Shown one piece after another: positions 1-5,359 of a stretch of 7,076 nt of DNA. The notes beneath the pieces are model-generated. The model was not told the DNA's origin, did not search any database, and worked only from the letters and a program-made list of their open reading frames with translations. Numbering within the stretch: position 1 is the first letter of the stretch; the number at the start of each line of letters is the position of its first letter. Where the stretch lies: the NCBI GenBank assembly GCA_964369885.1, contig CAYJGQ010000105.1, positions 1 through 7,076 of the forward strand, written 5' to 3'. The stretch is from Heteroruminococcus sp964369885 (GTDB taxonomy: Bacteria; Bacillota; Clostridia; Oscillospirales; Ruminococcaceae). Made by a program: the position numbers and the translations under genes.

Positions 1-113
1 CCGCCGCCTCCCCCGAGGGGGAGGAAACCCAGCGAAGTCGTGTGGGTGGGGGGAGAGTCAGGTGCGGTCACGCACGGGGGGTGTTCCGCCGCGACCACGC
101 GGTCGGCAAGACA
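1..113. repeat. GC-rich multi-hairpin intergenic element (REP-like)
   Basis: This block is much richer in G and C than the AT-rich DNA after it and contains no convincing reading frame. It holds four inverted repeats in a row. CCTCCCCC (7-14) faces GGGGGAGG (17-24). ACCCA (27-31) faces TGGGT (43-47), with CGA/TCG inside. GTGCG (62-66) faces CGCAC (71-75) around a GTCA loop. CCGCG (89-93) faces CGCGG (98-102) around ACCA, extended by CCG/CGG past one bulged T. Serial hairpins of this kind resemble the repeated intergenic palindromes common in clostridial genomes. That is an inference, because copy number cannot be judged from one window. The first hairpin could instead be the tail of an upstream gene's terminator, but no T-run follows it. 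Confidence 0.45.
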
Positions 114-136
114 AAATATGTGCTTACTAAAATCAA

Positions 137-153
137 ATTGCACAAATGTGCAT
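137..153. promoter_or_regulatory. Putative SorC-family operator, copy 1
   Basis: The 14-bp core TGCACAAATGTGCA (139-152) is a palindrome with 6-bp arms around a central AA. Seventeen bases (137-153) recur without change at 2671-2687 upstream of the PTS operon. A single half-site TGCACA lies at 171-176, just upstream of the -35 box. The palindrome centre is about 72 bp upstream of the start point predicted from the 183-211 promoter, a position more typical of activation than of simple blocking. Assignment to the SorC regulator at 1634-2590 is inferred from the family's habit of binding palindromes near its own locus. Confidence 0.7.
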
Positions 154-182
154 AAAATATACGTTATTATTGCACATAGGTA

Positions 183-211
183 TTGACTTTATAGGTGATT
201 TTTCACATAAT
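183..211 (+). promoter_or_regulatory. Sigma-A-type promoter of the URO-D-like gene
   Basis: A -35 box TTGACT (183-188) and a -10 box CATAAT (206-211) each match consensus at five of six bases and are separated by 17 bp. The predicted transcription start is near 218, giving a leader of about 128 nt before the ATG at 346. The spacer carries a small inverted repeat, GTGA (195-198) and TCAC (203-206). CTTGCAT occurs twice around and after the predicted start (215-221 and 232-238). Confidence 0.6.
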
Positions 212-252
212 TAACTTGCATACAAACTCAGCTTGCATGTTTTTTGACAGAT

Positions 253-281
253 GGACGCAGCAGCCGCACACTGTTGCGTCC
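253..281 (+). other. Strong hairpin in the 5' leader of the URO-D-like gene
   Basis: GGACGCAGCAG (253-263) pairs with CTGTTGCGTCC (271-281) through 11 pairs, one of them G-U, around the loop CCGCACA. It is followed by AAAAA, not T residues, so it is not an intrinsic terminator on the + strand. The minus strand shows no T-run after the stem either. It could stabilise the transcript or be a protein-binding leader element. No known riboswitch class was recognised. Confidence 0.55.
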
Positions 282-345
282 AAAAACCTATTGAATACAT
301 CCAATTTCATTTTAAGCCGAAAACACGGCGGAATGGGGCATTTAA

Positions 346-1473
346 ATGACTAGTAGAGAGCGTGTAAAAAAGGCAATAAATTTTCAAGAGCCTGACAGAG
401 TTCCCATGGATTTATGGGGATCTGACAGCCGACTAAATACTAATTTTTATCTGCGTCTTGCGCAGGAAATAAATCTCGACCCACTGGGCGAGCGCATTCG
501 TCCCGGCTCCACCTCGGAGTATGAGGATTATCAGCTAAGCGACATGATACAATCCGACTTTAGACACATAAACATCGGAAAGCCCGATGGTTTCAAATCT
601 TATGTCGATGACGATGGCAACATCATTGATGAGTGGGGCGTCGGTAAGAAAATTATAGGCAGCCATCCCTCTTTTACCCTACACCCATTGGCCGAGGCCA
701 CCGAGGAGGATTTGGAAACCTACAATTGGCCTAATATGAGCGATGAAGGTCGATTTAGAGGCCTTGCCGAAAAAGCAAAAGATTGGTATGAGAATACCGA
801 TTTTGCTATAACTGCCACCTCGGCCACCTCGGGCACTATCTTTGAGTGGTGCCAGTATCTGCGTGGGTTTGAGCAATTCTTGATGGATCTTTACATCGAG
901 CCCGAGTTTGCTGCCGCCCTTATAAACAAGGTAACAGATCTTTTAATTGAGCTGAATGTAAACTATGTAAAGACTGTGGGTCCATGGATTGAATGGATTG
1001 AGTTCACCTCTGATTGGGGCACTCAAAACGGCCCATTCATCTCCCCTGATCTTTACAAAGAATTTTTCTTAGAACCACACCAAAGACTTTTCTCGGCCAT
1101 AAAGAAGGCAACACCTAACGTAAAAATATTCCTGCACAGCTGTGGCAGTGTGCGTTCCCTTATGCCTCTATTTGTGGAGTCGGGGGTAGAAATTTTAAGC
1201 GCACTTCAGCCACTTGCCGCAGGCATGGACTCGGCCGAGCTTAAGGCCGAATATGGCGACAAGATTGTATTCCACGGCGGAGTGGATATACAGGAAGCGC
1301 TTCCCGGTACAACCGAACAGCTTGAGGCCGAATGCAAAAAACGCATCGAGCAGTTCTCTCCGGGTGGAGGCTACATCTTCTCCCCCTCAAATCACTTCCA
1401 AAATGACGTACCTGTGCAAAATTTCTTTGACATGTACAAATTTGGCGCAAAGTACGGCGTTTACGAAAAGTAA
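346..1473 (+). CDS. Uroporphyrinogen decarboxylase (URO-D) superfamily protein, MtaA/CmuA-like methyltransferase type
   Basis: The 375-residue cytoplasmic protein has the URO-D TIM-barrel pattern: N-terminal SRERVKKAINFQEPDRVP, SDWGTQNGPFISPDLYKEFF near 222-241, HSCG at 264-267, HGGVD at 310-314 and a C-terminal GGGYIFSPSNHFQNDVP near 340-356. His264-X-Cys266 matches the first two zinc ligands of corrinoid/coenzyme M methyltransferases such as MtaA and CmuA. The usual third ligand, a cysteine in the C-terminal motif, is not there; Asn349-His350 occupy the region. The lack of any other haem gene nearby argues against true HemE. The substrate is unknown; methyl transfer is a family-based inference. 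The start ATG follows a modest GGGG (335-338). It has its own promoter and shares an operator sequence with the PTS genes downstream. Confidence 0.85.
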   Translation: MTSRERVKKAINFQEPDRVPMDLWGSDSRLNTNFYLRLAQEINLDPLGERIRPGSTSEYEDYQLSDMIQSDFRHINIGKPDGFKSYVDDDGNIIDEWGVGKKIIGSHPSFTLHPLAEATEEDLETYNWPNMSDEGRFRGLAEKAKDWYENTDFAITATSATSGTIFEWCQYLRGFEQFLMDLYIEPEFAAALINKVTDLLIELNVNYVKTVGPWIEWIEFTSDWGTQNGPFISPDLYKEFFLEPHQRLFSAIKKATPNVKIFLHSCGSVRSLMPLFVESGVEILSALQPLAAGMDSAELKAEYGDKIVFHGGVDIQEALPGTTEQLEAECKKRIEQFSPGGGYIFSPSNHFQNDVPVQNFFDMYKFGAKYGVYEK

Positions 1474-1483
1474 CTAAGCCTAT

Positions 1484-1525
1484 GTTTTAAGCCATCCTTC
1501 CCCACGGCTTATCACGGCTTAAAAC
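1484..1525. repeat. Inverted repeat with 10-nt tandem repeat after the URO-D-like gene
   Basis: GTTTTAAGCC (1484-1493) is perfectly complementary to GGCTTAAAAC (1516-1525), enclosing 22 nt. The 3' half contains CACGGCTT twice, ten bases apart (1503-1510 and 1513-1520). A second AAGCC lies at 1476-1480, so alternative or nested pairings are possible. No T-run follows, so it may be an mRNA 3'-end stabiliser, a factor-dependent stop or a protein site. The sequence does not decide among these. Confidence 0.4.
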
Positions 1526-1549
1526 TACCTAACCCAAATATTGACATAT

Positions 1550-1586
1550 CCCCTGTGCCCAAAAGCACGGGGTTATGTTTGTATTT
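1550..1586 (+). terminator. Possible weak terminator between the URO-D-like and sorC-type genes
   Basis: CCCC (1550-1553) and GTGC (1555-1558), separated by one bulged T, pair with GCAC (1565-1568) and GGGG (1569-1572) around the loop CCAAAA. The stem is followed by a T-rich but interrupted tract, TTATGTTTGTATTT. It probably lowers, and does not abolish, read-through into the regulator gene. No convincing separate promoter for the regulator is visible, so read-through would matter. Confidence 0.4.
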
Positions 1587-1633
1587 AAACAGCACAGTGG
1601 CTGTAAATTATATTGGAGGGTGGCACATACTGC

Positions 1634-2590
1634 ATGAATCAGTTTAGCAGTCGCAAATACCTTGTACAGGTAGCAAAACTTTACTATGTCGCCAATATGT
1701 CACAGGAGGAGATAGCCACTACCATGGGGATTTCTCGCTCCAAGGTGTCACGTATGCTTACATTGGCAAAAGAGATGAACGTAGTTCGTTTTCAGATATG
1801 CGAATACCCCGACCTCTGCACAGAGCTTGCACACAAAATAAGCACACATTTTAACCTTAAAATGGTTGAAGTGGTTCCCTCGGCCTCCACTGCGCAGGAA
1901 AGCAAAAAAAATGTTGGCAAGGCGGCAGCCCAGTACCTGCTAAAAAACCTAAAAAACAACATGCGCATAGGCCTTGAGTGGGGCTCAACAATGGAGGCCA
2001 TGGCCGATGCCTACACAGGAAACCCAGATATTTTAGGACTTGAGGTTGCCCAGCTTACAGGAGGGGTGCATGTTGCAAACAGTATGAAGGACGGCCGTGA
2101 ACTTGTGAAGTTTCTTGCGCAAAAAATGGGGGCAAGTGTGGCACTGCTACAATACCCAATGGTGGTGCGAGACCGCAGGCTGGCTGCCATGATTCTTGAA
2201 AACGAGTGTAGCGAACATATCGAAAAACTAAAGCATATGGACCTTGCCTTTGTGGGTCTTGGCTCCAGCGTTCCCTCCGAGAGCGCCACATATCTCGGTG
2301 GTTATATTACCCTCGACGAGGCCGAGCACCTTGTAGAGCAGGGAAACGCCGCCGATATCTGCGGACATCGCCTTACACGGGATGGACATCCCGCCAAAAC
2401 CCTGCTTGAGGGACGCCTGATAACCATCCCTGCCGCCGACCTTAAGGCCTCGCCAAATGTGGTTGGCCTTGCCACCGGAGAGCAAAAGCGTGACTCAATA
2501 GTTTCGGCCGCAAAGGGTGGGTTTATTAATGGGCTGATTATTGATGAAGTTGCGGCCATTGCAGTGGCAGGTAGCCAAAACATCATTTAG
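1634..2590 (+). CDS. SorC-family (sugar-binding) transcriptional regulator
   Basis: This 318-residue protein has the length of SorC/CggR-type regulators. Residues about 17-50 form a helix-turn-helix (LYYVANMSQEEIATTMGISR and following), the DNA-binding part. The rest is the sugar-phosphate-binding domain, with GLEWGSTM near 113-120, VGLGSSVPSE near 207-216, DICGH at 241-245 and a typical C-terminal VGLATGEQKRDSIVSAAKGG near 277-296. Family members sense phosphorylated sugars and act as activators or repressors of adjacent uptake genes. The ATG at 1634 was chosen because the upstream in-frame TTG at 1613 overlaps the ribosome-binding GGAGGG (1615-1620), and the helix-turn-helix is complete from the ATG. 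The gene sits between the two copies of the palindromic operator, so control of both the URO-D-like gene and the PTS operon is the simplest inference. The ligand is unknown. Confidence 0.9.
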   Translation: MNQFSSRKYLVQVAKLYYVANMSQEEIATTMGISRSKVSRMLTLAKEMNVVRFQICEYPDLCTELAHKISTHFNLKMVEVVPSASTAQESKKNVGKAAAQYLLKNLKNNMRIGLEWGSTMEAMADAYTGNPDILGLEVAQLTGGVHVANSMKDGRELVKFLAQKMGASVALLQYPMVVRDRRLAAMILENECSEHIEKLKHMDLAFVGLGSSVPSESATYLGGYITLDEAEHLVEQGNAADICGHRLTRDGHPAKTLLEGRLITIPAADLKASPNVVGLATGEQKRDSIVSAAKGGFINGLIIDEVAAIAVAGSQNII

Positions 2591-2670
2591 GGTCAAAACG
2601 GCATTTGTTTGTCGCTATTGCACAAAACAAAATCAATATTTTCTATTAAATAGCTATATCACACAATTTC

Positions 2671-2687
2671 ATTGCACAAATGTGCAT
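2671..2687. promoter_or_regulatory. Putative SorC-family operator, copy 2
   Basis: This 17-nt sequence is identical to that at 137-153 and contains the core TGCACAAATGTGCA (2673-2686). A half-site TGCACA lies upstream at 2619-2624, whereas at copy 1 the half-site is downstream. The palindrome centre lies about 59 bp before a candidate -10 box at 2738, close to the roughly 60 bp at copy 1. Confidence 0.7.
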
Positions 2688-2737
2688 TTTATTCTTCGTA
2701 TACTCTTGAAATATGTTCTTAATATGCTACCATTGAC

Positions 2738-2743
2738 TACAAT
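2738..2743 (+). promoter_or_regulatory. Candidate -10 box of the PTS operon promoter (no good -35)
   Basis: TACAAT matches the -10 consensus at five of six positions and lies 28 bases before the first PTS start codon. Nothing close to TTGACA lies 16-18 bp upstream, as expected for an activator-dependent promoter. Other AT-rich hexamers nearby, such as TAATAT at 2720-2725, are alternatives. Confidence 0.35.
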
Positions 2744-2771
2744 AATACTGTATGAAAAAGGAGACAATGCA

Positions 2772-3086
2772 ATGGCAAAAAACAAACTGGTACTATGTGT
2801 ATGCGGAGCAGGTATTAATACCTCACACAACGCCTGCATGACCATCGAGGAATTCCTCGAAAACGAGGGCATTAACGACTATGAAGTAAAATTCATACAG
2901 ATCGACCAAATGGCCCCCTACAAGGACCGTGAAAACATGGTAGTTGTTTGGATGACACAGGTGGACGAAAGTTTTGGCGCCCCCTCGGTGCAGGGTCTTT
3001 CCTACCTTATTGGTGGCAAAAAGGCAAAACTTGAAACAACCCAGAGGGTTATCGCCCTGATGAACGAAATTTATAAGGGCGACTAA
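2772..3086 (+). CDS. PTS system IIB component, galactitol (GatB) family, first copy
   Basis: The 104-residue soluble phosphocarrier receives a phosphate from IIA on a cysteine and passes it to the substrate carried by IIC. The N-terminus KLVLCVCGAGINTSHNA is the family's phosphate loop. By alignment with GatB, Cys11 next to Gly12 is the likely phosphorylated residue; Cys9 is also present. The C-terminal stretch DESFGAPSVQG near 72-82 matches the conserved GatB segment. The reading frame is open far upstream, but the true start is the ATG at 2772, preceded by AAGGAG (2758-2763), with homology beginning immediately after it. The gene is the first of the PTS operon and lies downstream of operator copy 2. 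A gap of 113 nt, unusually long for such operons, separates it from the IIC gene. Confidence 0.88.
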   Translation: MAKNKLVLCVCGAGINTSHNACMTIEEFLENEGINDYEVKFIQIDQMAPYKDRENMVVVWMTQVDESFGAPSVQGLSYLIGGKKAKLETTQRVIALMNEIYKGD

Positions 3087-3114
3087 GGATATACCCACAC
3101 CCAATGCATCGTGC

Positions 3115-3141
3115 GGAATGCTTTGGCGTGAGGAATGCTTT
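3115..3141 (+). repeat. Short direct repeat in the IIB-IIC gap
   Basis: GGAATGCTTT occurs at 3115-3124 and 3132-3141, separated by GGCGTGA. The repeats lie in the leader of the IIC gene. Function is unknown; it could be a local duplication or a binding site. Confidence 0.4.
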
Positions 3142-3199
3142 AAGAAAAATGTAAGATGATTTTTGATGCAGAATTTATATTATTTTGGAGGGTCCTGTT

Positions 3200-4456
3200 A
3201 TGAATTTGGCAGCATCTGTTTCGGCGTTTATCGGAAGTTTGGGTAGTTCAGTTCTTGTTGCGGCGGTAATGTGTATTCTTGGTCTTGTGTTTAGAGCAGG
3301 TATTTCAAAATCTATTCGTGGCGGTCTTTATGCCGGTATCGGACTTGCAGGTTTGTTTGTAATTATTAATAATGCAACAGCCACACTAACCCCTGCCATC
3401 ATCGCTTTTTCTGAGCGTTTTGACACCAACACATCGGTTACCGACGTGGGCTGGGGTAGCTCGGGCATAGCATTTGCATGGCCCGGCCTTGCCTTTGTAA
3501 TTCTTGGCACCTTGGCCGTCAATGCCATTTTGGTACTTACAGGCATTGTTAAAACCATGTGGACCGACATCTGGAGCATCTGGCACGGCAACGTTGTAGG
3601 TGGTTTTGTTTGGGCCCTCACCGGCGGAAACATCACCCTTGGCGTAGTAGCCGGCGTGCTTTTCTTGACCATCAACTCCTTTATCGGCGACTACACCGCA
3701 AAGGATTACCAAGAATTTAACGGACTTCCCGGCATCTCGGTACCATGTACCGTAACCGTACTTGCAGTTTTTGCAAAGCCTGTTAACTTTGTACTTGAAA
3801 AAATCCCCGGCATCAACAAGATCAACGCCGCCCCCGACGTAATTCGTAAGCGCATGGGCATTGTTGGCGAGCTTGGTGTTATGGGCGTTATCATCGGTGC
3901 TATCATCGGCTTCCTTGGCGGATATACAGTACAGGCCGCTTTGCAGCTTGGCATCGAGATGGGCGTACTTATGGTATTCCTACCCAAAACCGTTTCGGTT
4001 CTGTGCGAAGGTGTTATTCCCATTGCAAATGCAGTTACAGAGTTTGTACAGGATCGTTTTGATGGCAAAAAGTCGGTTTACGTTGCTGTTGACTGTGCCG
4101 CACTACTTGGCCATCCCTCGGTTATGGCATCGGCTGTTTTGCTTTACCCCTTGGCAGTTGTTCTGGCCATCTTCCTTCCCGGCAATGCACTTATCCCCAT
4201 CGCATCGTTGGCCGTTATCCCCTACTGGTGTGGCGCCATTGCCCCCTACTTCAAGGGTAACGTATTCCGTATGGTGCTCTTCACCGTGCTGTGGATGATC
4301 CCCGTACTACTAATTGCCACAAATATGGCTGATCTACATACCTTGGCTATGGGCAACCTCGGACTTGCCGATCCCGCCATTGTTAACTCCAGCTTTGATA
4401 TGGGCGGCGATCCCCTTGGCTTCCTGATTATCAAAATCTTTGGTCTATTTGCCTAA
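3200..4456 (+). CDS. PTS system IIC component, galactitol (GatC) family permease
   Basis: The 418-residue membrane protein forms the translocation channel, a little shorter than E. coli GatC. Hydrophobic segments are visible near 14-32, 40-57, 88-115, 132-162, 178-198, 224-242, 246-264, 295-324, 328-350 and 355-375. Family landmarks are DVGWGSSGIAFAWPG near 82-96, GLPGISVPC near 175-183 and the GHPSV segment at 304-308. In the LPGISxP segment a cysteine (183) stands where I recall a histidine in some family members; whether this is characteristic of the subgroup could not be checked. ATG 3200 has GGAGG at 3187-3191 eight bases upstream; the in-frame TTG at 3185 overlaps this site and is rejected. 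The substrate cannot be read from sequence: galactitol-type transporters handle several polyols and sugars. Confidence 0.88.
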   Translation: MNLAASVSAFIGSLGSSVLVAAVMCILGLVFRAGISKSIRGGLYAGIGLAGLFVIINNATATLTPAIIAFSERFDTNTSVTDVGWGSSGIAFAWPGLAFVILGTLAVNAILVLTGIVKTMWTDIWSIWHGNVVGGFVWALTGGNITLGVVAGVLFLTINSFIGDYTAKDYQEFNGLPGISVPCTVTVLAVFAKPVNFVLEKIPGINKINAAPDVIRKRMGIVGELGVMGVIIGAIIGFLGGYTVQAALQLGIEMGVLMVFLPKTVSVLCEGVIPIANAVTEFVQDRFDGKKSVYVAVDCAALLGHPSVMASAVLLYPLAVVLAIFLPGNALIPIASLAVIPYWCGAIAPYFKGNVFRMVLFTVLWMIPVLLIATNMADLHTLAMGNLGLADPAIVNSSFDMGGDPLGFLIIKIFGLFA

Positions 4457-4471
4457 TTAGTTAAATACACG

Positions 4472-4504
4472 CGCCCCCGACCGGCGTCGGGGGCGTATTT
4501 TTTT
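4472..4504 (+). terminator. Strong intrinsic terminator between the IIC and IIA genes
   Basis: CGCCCCCGAC (4472-4481) pairs perfectly with GTCGGGGGCG (4486-4495) around the loop CGGC, followed by TA and seven T residues (4498-4504). It lies only 16 nt after the IIC stop codon and 28 nt before the IIA start. With no obvious promoter in those 28 nt, it probably sets a lower level of IIA, second IIB and perhaps cysteine desulfurase mRNA by partial read-through. Confidence 0.85.
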
Positions 4505-4532
4505 AAGAATAAATTAGCAGGAGAGTGTCAAA

Positions 4533-5000
4533 ATGGTTGAACTTGATGCACGCAATATAATATTCGGTTTAGAGGCCGACAGCAACGATGACTGTATACG
4601 CAAAATTGTAGATGTAATGGCCCAAAACGGTTTTGTAGATCCCGAATATGCCGACTACGCCATAGAGCGTGAAAAAACCTATCCCACAGGACTTCCCACC
4701 GATCAGGTCATAACCGCCATCCCCCACGCTGCCAAGGGCAAGGTGTATAAAAGCGGTATTGGCATGGCCATAATGAAAAAACCTGTTGGATTTTACAACA
4801 TGGCCGATCACAGCGATCTATTGATGGCAGAACTTGTGTTTGTTTTGGCAAATGAAGATCCCGATAAACAATTGGGCGACCTTAGAAACCTTATGAGATG
4901 TTTTTCAAATGGGGATTTGTTGGTAGAACTTAAAAATTCCACAACCCCTGAGCAGGTTATAGACATTTTAGCACGCATGGATGCGGAAGACGAGGACTAA
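4533..5000 (+). CDS. PTS system IIA component, fructose/mannitol-type EIIA-2 domain
   Basis: This 155-residue cytoplasmic protein takes phosphate from HPr on a histidine and hands it to IIB. The family signature is clear: YPTGLPT at 50-56 and AIPHA at 62-66, making His65 the phosphorylated residue. The single-domain length is normal for GatA-like proteins. The start ATG is preceded by AGGAGAG at 4519-4525. The gene follows the intrinsic terminator at 4472-4504. It is immediately followed by a second IIB gene (26-nt gap), so one IIA may feed two IIB proteins. Confidence 0.9.
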   Translation: MVELDARNIIFGLEADSNDDCIRKIVDVMAQNGFVDPEYADYAIEREKTYPTGLPTDQVITAIPHAAKGKVYKSGIGMAIMKKPVGFYNMADHSDLLMAELVFVLANEDPDKQLGDLRNLMRCFSNGDLLVELKNSTTPEQVIDILARMDAEDED

Positions 5001-5026
5001 AAATTCATTTGGGCGGTGAATATCCT

Positions 5027-5323
5027 ATGAAACAACAGGTACTGATTGCCGGCGGACTGTGTGGTAGCACCATGCTTATTGCCGCGCAAAACATTGAGGA
5101 ATGTTGCCAAAAATCGGGTATCGATGTCGACGTGACCATCCATAACCTATGGGAGGGCGCCCAGCCCGACTGCCGTAAATACAACCTTATTATCGAGATG
5201 TTTCCCTATTTTGAGGATATGCCATGTCCTGTTATTTCGGGCAAGCCGTTTATTGCCCATATAGGTGAAAAAGCTCTGCTCTTGCAGATAGTAGAGCTGC
5301 TTGAGAAAAGCTCTGCGGCGTAG
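5027..5323 (+). CDS. PTS system IIB-like component, galactitol (GatB) family, second divergent copy
   Basis: This 98-residue protein has the GatB fold pattern: QVLIAGGLCGSTMLIA at 4-19 with Cys12 at the phosphate-loop position, and MPCPVISGKPFIAHIGEKAL near 66-85, which resembles the C-terminal segment of GatB. It differs strongly from the first IIB (2772-3086) and is not a recent duplicate. ATG 5027 was chosen because the upstream in-frame TTG (5009) abuts the GGGCGGTGA ribosome-binding region and homology starts at the ATG. It may be an alternative IIB for the same IIC, a second-substrate specificity subunit or a regulatory phosphoprotein; sequence alone does not decide. Confidence 0.8.
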   Translation: MKQQVLIAGGLCGSTMLIAAQNIEECCQKSGIDVDVTIHNLWEGAQPDCRKYNLIIEMFPYFEDMPCPVISGKPFIAHIGEKALLLQIVELLEKSSAA

Positions 5324-5359
5324 TTTTTCGCTATTAAATTTGTTTATGGGGTGGATTTT

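Noticed and set aside
244..249. TTGACA as a second promoter for the URO-D-like gene
   Set aside because: The expected -10 position falls within the leader hairpin and has no AT-rich hexamer.
333..353. Tiny upstream reading frame (six codons) overlapping the URO-D-like start
   Set aside because: It has no ribosome binding site of its own apart from the shared region and could easily occur by chance.
1541..1546. TTGACA as a -35 box for the regulator gene
   Set aside because: No -10-like hexamer occurs 16-18 bp downstream, and the region is occupied by the CCCC-GTGC hairpin.
1613..1633. TTG start for the regulator gene
   Set aside because: The TTG overlaps the GGAGGG ribosome-binding sequence and the ATG at 1634 gives the full family length. 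The same reasoning applies to the TTG codons at 3185 and 5009 and the GTG at 5351.
2541..2771. In-frame 77-codon upstream extension of the first IIB gene, starting inside the regulator gene
   Set aside because: The extra residues have no PTS similarity, the stretch spans the operator and candidate promoter, and a good ribosome binding site precedes the ATG at 2772.
5268..5338. Possible terminator after the second IIB gene (AGAGCT/AGCTCT followed later by TTTTT)
   Set aside because: The stem is short, lies within the coding sequence and is separated from the T residues by a GC-rich stretch.
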